64,000 bases of DNA, taken from Thermohalobaculum sp965247385. Lineage in GTDB: Bacteria; Pseudomonadota; Alphaproteobacteria; Rhodobacterales; Rhodobacteraceae. Position 1 is the stretch's first letter, and every line of letters starts with the position of its first letter. Location: NCBI GenBank assembly GCA_965247385.1, contig CBDFHG010000007.1:1178001-1242000 (forward strand). Direction: 5' to 3'. The notes under the pieces are model-generated. The model was not told where the DNA came from. It did not search any database and worked only from the letters and a program-made list of their open reading frames with translations. The position numbers and the translations under genes were made by a program. Below, one piece after another: positions 53,950 through 62,169 of the stretch.

Positions 53950-54378
53950 TCACATTCCTTCAAATACAGGCAAATACAGGCCGAATTGGGCCTTCGGAAC
54001 ACCGTTGAATTTGCCCATATGACGTTTTGCCTGGCGCCAGAAACTCTCGATACCGTTGATCTGATTTTCATCGTCGGCGAACAGCTTTGAGTGGCTGATC
54101 CGAAAGTGCTTGAAGCCGGATACATCCAAGACGTTGTCGCCCTTCCAGCAGTCAGAACAGACGATGCTGTCGGGGATCACCTTGCGCTCAATGATGGGTA
54201 TTAATGTTGCGCTTGAGGCATTGGCAATAATCTTTGCGTATACCCGCCCACCCCGCTTCAACAGGCCGAATACAGGGATTTTTCCAGCCGCACCCCGACC
54301 ACGCTTAGCCTTGCGCTTGCCGCCGAAGTAACTCTCACCCACTTCAATTTCACCACCGCTGTCAATAGGCATTGAAAC
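53950..54378 (-). pseudogene. IS1595-family transposase C-terminal fragment
   Basis: About 140 residues (MPIDSGGEIEVGESYFGGKR, CSDCWKGDNVLDVSGFKHF, INGIESFWRQAKRHMGKFNG) of an ISXO2/IS1595 DDE transposase. Its N-terminal half was removed where IS1380 copy B inserted at 54379. A 10-bp tandem duplication (CAAATACAGG at 53961-53970 and 53971-53980) also shifts the frame at the C-terminus. Without it the tail would read GLYLKECEWRFN, the normal family ending. Confidence 0.85.
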
Positions 54379-56224
54379 CCAGGATTCCCGAACTAAATCC
54401 CTGACGCGCCTCGGCAGGGGCGGCGATGGGTGCCGTTGTGGGGTTTTTGCCCCGCGCCCGGGCACCACTCCCGCGGATTTCGCGCTCGAGGAGATATTCT
54501 CAAGGTGGCCACGCGTTTTGCGGGTCCCGCGCCTGTCCGTTGGCCAAGCGAAGCCCTGGCCGGGAGCCGGCATCGCACTTCAGCAAGGATATCGTGGCAG
54601 GCTGGAGCCGTCAGGTCGGGCCGCGCGCCAGGGCCAGGATCTTCCGCCTGGCGCTCAGCACCAGATCGAGCCCCGCTTCGCTCCCCAAACGGATGATCAG
54701 CCGCCGCGCATGACGGATCACCCGGCCAGGCAGGGCGATCAGAGCCAGGCGCAAGGCCTTCATCCGCCGTGCCACCCAGGCCGGTCCCAGAACCAGTTGC
54801 TTCATCACCGCGTTCAAATTATGCGCCAGCACCATGATCGCCCACCAGGCCGCATTGGCTCCGAACAGACCCGAGGGCAGGGTGCCGCCAGCCAGGTCGT
54901 GCTTCATCACCGCGTGGACTTCCTCGCTCTTGCCACAGCGCTCCCGGGACCACCAGATCACCTCATCGCCCGGCAGATCACGGTTGGTGACCAGGGCGAA
55001 CAGCTTGCTGCGCCCCTTCGAGGCAAACTCCGCGGTCGGGAACGGCAACTGATCCCCATCGCCAAGCTCCAACTGTTCCAGCGGCTCCCGGATCGCCAGG
55101 AAGCGGTAATCCGCCCGCGTCTTGCTCTCGCCCACCCAACTCGGTACATGGCAGACCTCCGCCCACTCCTGGCCGGTCTCCTGACGTTGCCCGTCAAAAA
55201 CACGATCCAGCGGCCGCCACTCGGCCTCCGGCACGGCCAGGGCGGCACGCCGGAATTCCGCCGTCACGTTGGCGCCGACGGCGAACTCGATCACCCCGAA
55301 AACCTTGTCCCGGCCCTCGCCACAATAGAGCAGTAGATCCTTCTGATAACCCGCCGTGTCCGAGCGCAGATAGACCTTGTCCACGCCCCCAGGCAGCGCC
55401 GCCAGCGAGGCCTGCAACACCTGCAACTGCCGATAGCCAGCCGGCACATTGCCGTCGCGGAACTCGGAATGCACGATCACCTGCTGTTCCGCCCACCAGG
55501 TGTTCAACGGCTGATAGGCCTTGAACTTCTTGTAGCAGTATTCCGCCTGGCGCTTGTGGCTCTGCACCAGCGTCGCGTCCATGTCCAGCGTCGCCGAGCC
55601 CTGCCTGCGATGGTGCTGCAGAAATGACACCAGCGCCTGATTGACACGCCGCAGACCAAGCAGACCCGCCGACGGGCGCGGGATGAAGGCACGCCCGGCC
55701 TCCCGCAGATCTTCCTGGCCTGCGTCGTGGAAGCGTTCCAACCAGCCCGACAGAGCCGACGGCGAAGGCACGCTGCGCCCGCGACCGCGCCGAAACCGGC
55801 TCTTCAGTTGCCGCCGTTCCCGGCGCACCAACAGCCGCCGCTCAACCGCATCCATGGTCGCGGCAAAGCCGGCGTCCGCCTCCAGGCGTTCCAGATCCTC
55901 GACCCGATCACCCCCGCACAGATTGAGTGCGATCACCGTGATGATCATCTGCACATCCAGCCAGCCCTGCCGCCCCGCCACCCGCACCTCGCGCCGCACC
56001 GCAGCCGCCAGTCCCGATGCCTCAATCAAATCAAGGTAAACACCAATCCCGGCAAAACCCGTCAGATCGCTGCTGCCCGGTTCGCTTTCGTACTCGAAAG
56101 GAAGAACGCCCTGTGCCATGTTATTTTCACCCCGTTGGTGATGGAGTTAATCGCAAAAACCATCATAAATCCCTTTAGATTCAAAGACAACGGGGAATTT
56201 CAACTTTTTTGATCCAGAATCAGG
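54379..56224 (-). mobile_element. IS1380-family element, copy B (intact)
   Basis: 1846 bp from CCAGGATTCCCGA to the right end CCAGAATCAGG, with an intact 502-codon transposase. It interrupts an IS1595 transposase gene. The base context on the left is GAAAC (54374-54378), which recurs after the far end of copy D (58711-58715). A 5-bp spacer GGAGC separates it from copy C. Confidence 0.92.
54611..56119 (-). CDS. IS1380-family transposase (copy B)
   Basis: A 502-residue intact transposase starting MAQGVLPFEYESEPGSSDLT. Core features are TLDMDATLVQSHKRQAEYCY, with the first catalytic Asp (LDMDAT), followed by RSDTAGYQKDLL with a second Asp, and a later Glu in the SKGRSKLF-to-WWSRERCG region. It is probably active and able to mobilise all copies in this window, including the dead copy A whose ends are preserved. 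Confidence 0.92.
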   Translation of the reverse strand: MAQGVLPFEYESEPGSSDLTGFAGIGVYLDLIEASGLAAAVRREVRVAGRQGWLDVQMIITVIALNLCGGDRVEDLERLEADAGFAATMDAVERRLLVRRERRQLKSRFRRGRGRSVPSPSALSGWLERFHDAGQEDLREAGRAFIPRPSAGLLGLRRVNQALVSFLQHHRRQGSATLDMDATLVQSHKRQAEYCYKKFKAYQPLNTWWAEQQVIVHSEFRDGNVPAGYRQLQVLQASLAALPGGVDKVYLRSDTAGYQKDLLLYCGEGRDKVFGVIEFAVGANVTAEFRRAALAVPEAEWRPLDRVFDGQRQETGQEWAEVCHVPSWVGESKTRADYRFLAIREPLEQLELGDGDQLPFPTAEFASKGRSKLFALVTNRDLPGDEVIWWSRERCGKSEEVHAVMKHDLAGGTLPSGLFGANAAWWAIMVLAHNLNAVMKQLVLGPAWVARRMKALRLALIALPGRVIRHARRLIIRLGSEAGLDLVLSARRKILALARGPT

Positions 56225-56229
56225 GGAGC

Positions 56230-58074
56230 CCAGGATTCCCGAACTAAATCCCTGACGCGCCTCGGCAGGGGCGGCGATGGGCGCCGTTGTGGGGTTTTCG
56301 GCCCGCGCCTAGGCGTCACTCCCGCGGATTTCGCGCTTGAGGAGATAGTCTCAAGGTGGCCATGCGTCTTGCGGGTCCCGCGCCTGTCCGTTGGCCAGGC
56401 GAAGCCCTGGCCGGGAGCCGGCATCGCACTTCAGCAAGGATATCGTGGCAGGCCGGAGCCGTCAGGTCGGGCCGCGCGCCAGGGCCAGGATCTTCCGCCT
56501 GGCGCTCAGCACCAGATCGAGCCCCGCTTCGCTCCCCAAACGGATGATCAGCCGCCGCGCATGACGGATCACCCGGCCAGGCAGGGCGATCAGAGCCAGG
56601 CGCAAGGCCTTCATCCGCCGTGCCACCCAGGCCGGTCCCGGAACCGGTTGCTTCATCACCGCGTTCAAATCATGCGCCAGCACCATGATCGCCCACCAGG
56701 CCGCATTGGCTCCGAACAGACCCGAAGGCAGGGTGCCGCCAGCCAGGTCGTGCTTCATCACCGCGTGGACTTCCTCGCTCTTGCCACAGCGCTCCCGGGA
56801 CCACCAGATCACCGCATCGCCCGGCAGATCACGGTTGGTGACCAGGGCGAACAGCTTGCTGCGCCCCCTCAAAGCAAACGCCGCGGTCGGGAACGGAAAC
56901 TGATCCCCATCGCCAGGCTCCAACCGCTCCAGCGGCTCCCGGATCGCCAGGAAGCGGTAATCCGCCCGCGTCTTGCTCTCGCCCGCCCAACTCGGTACAT
57001 GGCAGACTTCCGCCCACTCCTGGCCGGTCTCGTGGCGTTGCCCGTCGAAAACACGATCCAGCGGCCGCCACTCGGCCTCCGGCACGGCCAGGGCGGCACG
57101 CCGGAACTCCGCCGTCACGTTGGCGCCGACGGCGAACTCGATCACCCCGAAAACCTTGTCCCGGCCCTCGCCACAATAGAGCAGTAGATCCTTCTGATAA
57201 CCCGCCGTGTCCGAGCGCAGATAGACCTTGTCCACGCCCCCAGGCAGCGCCGCCAGCGAGGCCTGCAACACCTGCAACTGCCGATAGCCAGCCGGCACAT
57301 TGCCGTCGCGGAACTCGGAATGCACGATCACCTGCTGTTCCGCCCACCAGGTGTTCAACGGCTGATAGGCCTTGAACTTCTTGTAGCAGTATTCCGCCTG
57401 GCGCTTGTGGCTCTGCACCAGCGTCGCGTCCATGTCCAGCGTCGCCGAGCCCTGCCTGCGATGGTGCTGCAGAAATGACACCAGCGCCTGATTGACACGC
57501 CGCAGACCAGGCAGACCCGCCGACGGGCGCGGGATGAAGGCACGCCCGGCCTCCCGCAGATCTTCCTGGCCTGCGTCGTGGAAGCGTTCCAACCAGCCCG
57601 ACAGAGCCGACGGCGAAGGCACGCTGCGCCCGCGACCGCGCCGAAACCGGCTCTTCAGTTGCCGCCGTTCCCGGCGCACCAACAGCCGCCGCTCAACCGC
57701 ATCCATGGTCGCGGCAAAGCCGGCGTCCGCCTCCAGGCGTTCCAGATCCTCGACCCGATCACCCCCGCACAGATTGAGTGCGATCACCGTGATGATCATC
57801 TGCACATCCAGCCAGCCCTGCCGCCCCGCCACCCGCACCTCGCGCCGCACCGCAGCCGCCAGTCCCGATGCCTCAATTAAATCAAGGTAAACACCAATCC
57901 CGGCAAAACCCGTCAGATCGCTGCTGCCCGGTTCGCTTTCGTACTCGAAAGGAAGAACGCCCTGTGCCATGTTATTTTCACCCCGTTGGTGATGGAGTTA
58001 ATCGCAAAAACCATCATAAATCCCTTTAGATTCAAAGACAACGGGGAATTTCAACTTTTTTGATCCAGAATCAG
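56230..58074 (-). mobile_element. IS1380-family element, copy C (intact gene, last base lost)
   Basis: Starts CCAGGATTCCCGA five bases after copy B ends. The right terminus stops at CAG, one base short of the standard CAGG, because it is fused to an internal segment of copy D at a shared CAG (58072-58074). Its first ~500 bp differ from copies A and B by scattered substitutions, while the rest is nearly identical, a mosaic suggesting gene conversion between copies. Confidence 0.9.
56462..57970 (-). CDS. IS1380-family transposase (copy C)
   Basis: A 502-residue full-length transposase nearly identical to copy B over the first ~330 residues, with clustered replacements later (for example LERLEPGDGDQFPFPTAAFA in place of LEQLELGDGDQLPFPTAEFA). 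The conserved acidic core is unchanged, so it is probably functional. The variant half indicates that a second IS1380 lineage was present in this genome. Confidence 0.9.
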   Translation of the reverse strand: MAQGVLPFEYESEPGSSDLTGFAGIGVYLDLIEASGLAAAVRREVRVAGRQGWLDVQMIITVIALNLCGGDRVEDLERLEADAGFAATMDAVERRLLVRRERRQLKSRFRRGRGRSVPSPSALSGWLERFHDAGQEDLREAGRAFIPRPSAGLPGLRRVNQALVSFLQHHRRQGSATLDMDATLVQSHKRQAEYCYKKFKAYQPLNTWWAEQQVIVHSEFRDGNVPAGYRQLQVLQASLAALPGGVDKVYLRSDTAGYQKDLLLYCGEGRDKVFGVIEFAVGANVTAEFRRAALAVPEAEWRPLDRVFDGQRHETGQEWAEVCHVPSWAGESKTRADYRFLAIREPLERLEPGDGDQFPFPTAAFALRGRSKLFALVTNRDLPGDAVIWWSRERCGKSEEVHAVMKHDLAGGTLPSGLFGANAAWWAIMVLAHDLNAVMKQPVPGPAWVARRMKALRLALIALPGRVIRHARRLIIRLGSEAGLDLVLSARRKILALARGPT

Positions 58075-58710
58075 CGTCGCCGAGCCCTGCCTGCGATGGT
58101 GCTGCAGAAATGACACCAGCGCCTGATTGACACGCCGCAGACCAAGCAGACCCGCCGACGGGCGCGGGATGAAGGCACGCCCGGCCTTCCGCAGATCTTC
58201 CTGGCCTGCGTCGTGGAAGCGTTCCAACCAGCCCGACAGAGCCGACGGCGAAGGCACGCTGCGCCCGCGGCCGCGCCGAAACCGGATCTTCAGTTGCCGA
58301 CGTTCCCGGCGCACCAACAGCCGCCGCTCAACCGCATCCATGGTCGCGGCAAAGCCGGCGTCCGCCTCCAGGCGTTCCAGATCCTCGACCCGATCACCCC
58401 CGCACAGATTGAGTGCGATCACCGTGATGATCATCTGCACATCCAGCCAGCCCTGCCGCCCCGCCACCCGCACCTCGCGCCGCACCGCAGCCGCCAGTCC
58501 CGATGCCTCAATCAAATCAAGGTAAACACCAATCCCGGCAAAACCCGTCAGATCGCTGCTGCCCGGTTCGCTTTCGTACTCGAAAGGAAGAACGCCCTGT
58601 GCCATGTTATTTTCACCCAGTTGGTGATGGAACTAATCACAAAAACCACCATAAATCCCTTTAGATTCAAAGACAACGGGGAATTTCAACTTTTTTGGTC
58701 CAGAATCAGG
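58072..58710 (-). mobile_element. IS1380-family element, copy D (truncated)
   Basis: Only the right 640 bp remains: the 5' third of the transposase gene (read on the minus strand from 58605) and the right inverted repeat ending CAGAATCAGG at 58710. The encoded 184-residue frame starts MAQGVLPFEYE and runs through copy C's terminus into a short foreign tail. It is followed by GAAAC, matching the five bases left of copy B. Confidence 0.9.
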
Positions 58711-58826
58711 GAAACGGCCCCCTGATCGGCGCGCAAAAGGGATCCGTCTGGAGCGACGTGAGCTGGCCCGAGGCGGCGTAGCTTTCCATGTGGCGCAGCC
58801 GTCTCGGGCCAGCCTTTCCGAGGCGA

Positions 58827-59240
58827 TCAGGCTCGGTTCTTGAAGCGCCGGCTCTCGTTGCCGGTCTCGAGGATGTCGCAGTGATGGGTCAGACGGTCGA
58901 GGAGCGCGGTGGTCATCTTTGCATCACCGAAGACGCTGGGCCATTCGCCGAACGCCAGGTTCGTGGTGACGACGATGAATGTCCGCTCATAGAGACGGCT
59001 GATCAGATGAAAGAGCAGTTGGCCGCCGGTCTGAGCGAAGGGCAGGTCGCCGAGTTCGTCGAGGATCAGGACGTCGAGGCGGCAGAGGAGACCGGCCAGC
59101 CGACCCTGTCGTTCGGTGCAGGCTTTCGTGTCGAGCTTGTTGAGCAGGTCGACGCTGTTGAAGAAGCGGCCACGCGCGGCGTTGCGGATACAGGTGCGTG
59201 CGATGGCGACGGCGAGGTGGGTCTTGCCGCTGTTGCGTGG
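58827..59240 (-). pseudogene. IS21-type helper ATPase IstB fragment
   Basis: Minus-strand sequence gives an IstB-like ATPase from its Walker A (SGKTHLAVAIARTCIRN) through DVLILDELGDLPFAQTGGQL (Walker B) and VVTTNLAFGEWPSVFGDAKM to the C-terminal GNESRRFKNRA. The N-terminal ~100 residues are missing and a frame change near 59105 interrupts the middle. The upstream edge is joined directly to the abiEii gene, replacing its 3' end. Confidence 0.8.
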
Positions 59241-59245
59241 CTGGT

Positions 59246-59964
59246 TTCGTCCAGACGTGCGAGGTCATGCCAATGCCTGGAAAGGCGCTCTCCCCGTTGT
59301 CGCTGTTGCCAGCAAAAAACGTGGATGGCCATGGCCTTTTCCCAGAAGGTGCGCTCGGCCAGCATGACGGAGGGGGTCGCCGTCGGAAACGCGAGATCGG
59401 GCAAATGGGGAGCCGCGTCACATTCGACCGACCGCTTCCGGTACGGCTCGCCGGTCGAGCGCGCGTCGAACTCGACCATCACCTCCGGTCGGACAAAGCT
59501 GTAGTCGTCGAATAGTGGATCGTACCCGACGTAGAGCCGCTCGCTGTCGGCACGAACCCGAGCGGCGAAACCGGCATCCGAGAGAGCCGTTTCGATGACA
59601 GGCAGGGCCTGTTTTTGGACCCATGTCGCAAGCCGGGTCCGGATTGTCCTGGTCCACCGCCGTTCCTGGCTGCGCGTGTGAGGAAGCGTCTCCCTACCCG
59701 TGTCGGACACGAGGTCCGGAGCGAAGGCGCGGGTGTCGTAGGTGATGTCGACGTCCTCCGAGAAACGGCGGATTGCGTGGTAAGCCTTCGCCAGTGACGT
59801 TCCACCCTTGAACACGAGGTCGCCGCCGAACGGCGCTTCGAATAGGGCGCGAAGCGTCTCAACGACCCAGATATCTTTTTCCAGCAGGTGAGCGCGGCGT
59901 CCGCCGCGGCCCGCGGCGACTTCCAGTGCATCGCGCTTGTCGGAGACAGAAAGGGACTGGAAGG
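59246..59964 (-). pseudogene. AbiEii-type nucleotidyltransferase toxin, 3' end lost
   Basis: The minus-strand frame reads KRDALEVAAGRGGRRAHLLE, KDIWVVETLRALFE, then FKGGTSLAKAYHAIRRFSED and VDITY. The GGTSL and the D-x-D of EDVDITY are the nucleotidyltransferase active site of AbiEii. Homology continues to RHWHDLARLDE and then stops where IS21 debris begins, so the last ~60-80 residues are gone. No ATG, GTG or TTG was found in frame at the expected N-terminus just after the antitoxin stop; the first GTG is at 59815, inside the domain. The toxin is probably dead. Confidence 0.82.
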
Positions 59965-59969
59965 AAGCC

Positions 59970-60566
59970 TTATCCTTGCGCGACGTGGGCGCTGAGAGGT
60001 TCGGCTATCCACGCCGGCATGATCGCGCGTGCCGCGGCCAGTTCGGCAAGATCCTCGGCCGAGAGCCTTGGCAGGACAACATCGAGAGCGTCATCGATCT
60101 CCCAGGGACCGAGCCAAGACAACGCGCGGACGGTATCGCCCGCCGGCCGGTGAGGCGCCACCAATTGCCATCGCGGCGCGTGGCGAAGGTGCACGATTTG
60201 TGCACCGAAGTGTAGTTGGCGATTGGGACCCGATGTCAGATAGACCGAGCGCACCGGCATCTGAGTGCTGAGACCGAGGATGTTGGCCGCCGAGGCGCCG
60301 CAGGGAACGATGGTTTCCCCCCACACCGCCGAAAGCGATGCGATAGCCTTCTCTATGGCCGGTGCGCGCGGTCCAAAGCGGGTCTCAACGGAGATCATAT
60401 AGACGCCCTGGCAGATGCGCATGAGTTGGCCGCGGCGCGCTAGGCGTGACAACGCCTGATCGACGGCTGCCCGGCTTCCCAAATGAAGCAGGGCGCTCGG
60501 GCACAACGGTGCACCCTCGGGAAGTGTAGTCGCATGTTCCATGATGCGTTGTGAAAGGCTCGGCAT
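59970..60566 (-). CDS. AbiEi-like antitoxin (DUF6088 family)
   Basis: A 198-residue protein starting MPSLSQRIMEHATTLPEGAP. It has an N-terminal winged-helix part (AAVDQALSRLARRGQLMRIC followed by GVYMI) and a C-terminal domain (IVPCGASAANILGLSTQMPV, RSVYLTSGPNRQL) typical of AbiEi and DUF6088 antitoxins, which repress their own operon. AAGGAGG lies 6 bp before the ATG. The stop is directly followed by the abiEii frame. It appears intact, although its toxin partner is truncated, so it now survives as an orphan antitoxin. Confidence 0.85.
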   Translation of the reverse strand: MPSLSQRIMEHATTLPEGAPLCPSALLHLGSRAAVDQALSRLARRGQLMRICQGVYMISVETRFGPRAPAIEKAIASLSAVWGETIVPCGASAANILGLSTQMPVRSVYLTSGPNRQLHFGAQIVHLRHAPRWQLVAPHRPAGDTVRALSWLGPWEIDDALDVVLPRLSAEDLAELAAARAIMPAWIAEPLSAHVAQG

Positions 60567-61112
60567 GGCGACCTCCTTGTCGACTGTCTGTCAGAAAGTT
60601 ACTCCGTGCCGTATCAGCTGTTGAAGCAAAAGCTGTGGGTGCGGATCACTGCTCGCACCGTAGAGGTATATTTTTTAAAGGCCAGCGCGTTGCTGCCCAC
60701 GCTCGCACATCCGGCAACCGGCAGCACGCACCCAGCGTGATGCTCAAACTCCCGTCATGGCATACTGGCACGCAACCTTTGTGGTGGGTTGAGTAGTTAC
60801 CTGAAGGGAGTGAATCACGCGACTCAAATCATCGCAATATTCATACCACTGTTCATGCGATACCCCTGCGGCCTCACAAGGCCCACGGTGACAAGACAAG
60901 ACGCCGGAATTGGTATATCAAGACAGCCTGTCACCCTCCGGGCCCGGGCTTGCGCCCGGATCTCCGAGTGATAGGCTGGGCGGCATGAAACACAACGTTG
61001 GAGCAATCGGCCAGAAGACCAAGACTGTAGCTTAAATTGCCGTTAAACCTGTCCAATGAATGGGGAGTACCTCAAACCAAGGCTACTACGGGAAAGAAAC
61101 AGGGTAAAGAAC
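60567..61112. other. Intergenic mobile-element debris
   Basis: No gene longer than about 60 codons is convincing. It contains the AbiE promoter region next to 60567, the right copy of the 30-bp direct repeat (60727-60756) and a lone IS66 end (GGGTTGAGTAGTTAC, 60786-60800). Near 61046-61068 is a sequence inversely matching the IS-end-like motif at 49565. A 16-codon frame at 60985-61035 may be the start of a lost transposase gene. Sequence becomes AT-richer toward 61100. Confidence 0.5.
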
Positions 61113-62150
61113 ATGGCTACAAAAGAACAGATTTCACAGTTTAAGGAACTATCTGCCAGATGCATGAAAATCAATCCGGATAAAATTGTTGAAAACCCGA
61201 ATTGGGGAACCGTCAATTTCAAGGATAGTCGAGAACACGTTCAGAGAATACAAAACATACTACGGCATTTTGACATACTGCCTGTCGAATTTATTCCAGA
61301 CCAAGAGATGGGGGAGTTAGTCCAAGCCGCGCGTCAGGCTCAAAACGTTCTTGACCAGATTTCAAAATTTTCAATTTCTGAGGGTAAGAACCCAACTCAG
61401 GCAAGAGATTCATTAGCACAGCAATTGAAGACGGAAGCCGAAGAACTTTATCGACGAGGGCACAGTTGGATTCCATACCTTGCGTATCAAATGGGTGATG
61501 TCCAAAGAAACATTAAACAGCTTTCGCGGATGGTTGAAGAAGCCGGTGGGTTGGTTAATAAAACCAAATCTGAAATTAAAACAAAATATACTGAGATAAA
61601 TTCGATAATCGATACCGCCCGTAAAACTTCTGCAAAGGCCGGAGTTGCACACTTCACAGTAGTTTTCTCTGACGAGGCAACAAAACTCAATAGAGTCGCG
61701 AAATACTGGCTGGCCGGTACTGGATCATTGGCAGCGGCAACGTTTTTTGTCGCGTTTCTCATGGTCTGTTTTGGCATATCGGCGGATGCTACGACCGCAC
61801 AGATAATTCAACATGTAACATCGAAGCTAGTCATGCTTGGATTGCTGTTCACTGCGACTATTTGGGCTGGTCGTGTTTATAAGGCAACCATGCACCAAGC
61901 TTCCGTGAACAAGCACAGAGCAAATGCGTTAAAAACCTTCCAAGCGTTTGTCAAAGCCGCCGATAACGCAGGCACGCGAGATGCTGTCTTGATGGAAACA
62001 ACTCGCTCCATCTTTGCCCTTACATCATCAGGTTATCTTGATGAATCCGGTGCGCCGCAGGACGGCGGAGTGAAAATCGTAGAAATGGTTAGAAATTCTT
62101 CTGAATTAGAAACGAATAACAAACCAATAGGTAGAGTGGCGAATGGATAA
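61113..62150 (+). CDS. Low-GC membrane protein with coiled coil, unknown function
   Basis: A 345-residue protein that I do not recognise. Residues 1-60 are soluble. Residues 65-175 are rich in helix-forming and Q/K/E residues (AARQAQNVLDQISKF, LKTEAEELYRRG, KTKSEIKTKYTEIN) and look coiled-coil. Two membrane helices lie at about 199-222 (WLAGTGSLAAATFFVAFLMV) and 238-253, followed by a cytoplasmic-looking domain with NKHRANALKTFQAFVKAADN and a helix ending MVRNSSELE. Codon use and base composition are much AT-richer than neighbours, so it was acquired recently. The start at 61113 (MATKEQ) is preferred; an ATG at 61056 lies in IS-end sequence. Position beside AbiE suggests, but does not show, a defence role. 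Confidence 0.75.
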   Translation: MATKEQISQFKELSARCMKINPDKIVENPNWGTVNFKDSREHVQRIQNILRHFDILPVEFIPDQEMGELVQAARQAQNVLDQISKFSISEGKNPTQARDSLAQQLKTEAEELYRRGHSWIPYLAYQMGDVQRNIKQLSRMVEEAGGLVNKTKSEIKTKYTEINSIIDTARKTSAKAGVAHFTVVFSDEATKLNRVAKYWLAGTGSLAAATFFVAFLMVCFGISADATTAQIIQHVTSKLVMLGLLFTATIWAGRVYKATMHQASVNKHRANALKTFQAFVKAADNAGTRDAVLMETTRSIFALTSSGYLDESGAPQDGGVKIVEMVRNSSELETNNKPIGRVANG

Positions 62151-62169
62151 CGACCAGATCAAATCGGGC

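Noticed and set aside
59066..59815. AbiEii reading continued to a stop at 59066 as a 249-residue protein
   Set aside because: After RHWHDLARLDE the sequence is IstB read out of frame, so the tail is not part of the toxin.
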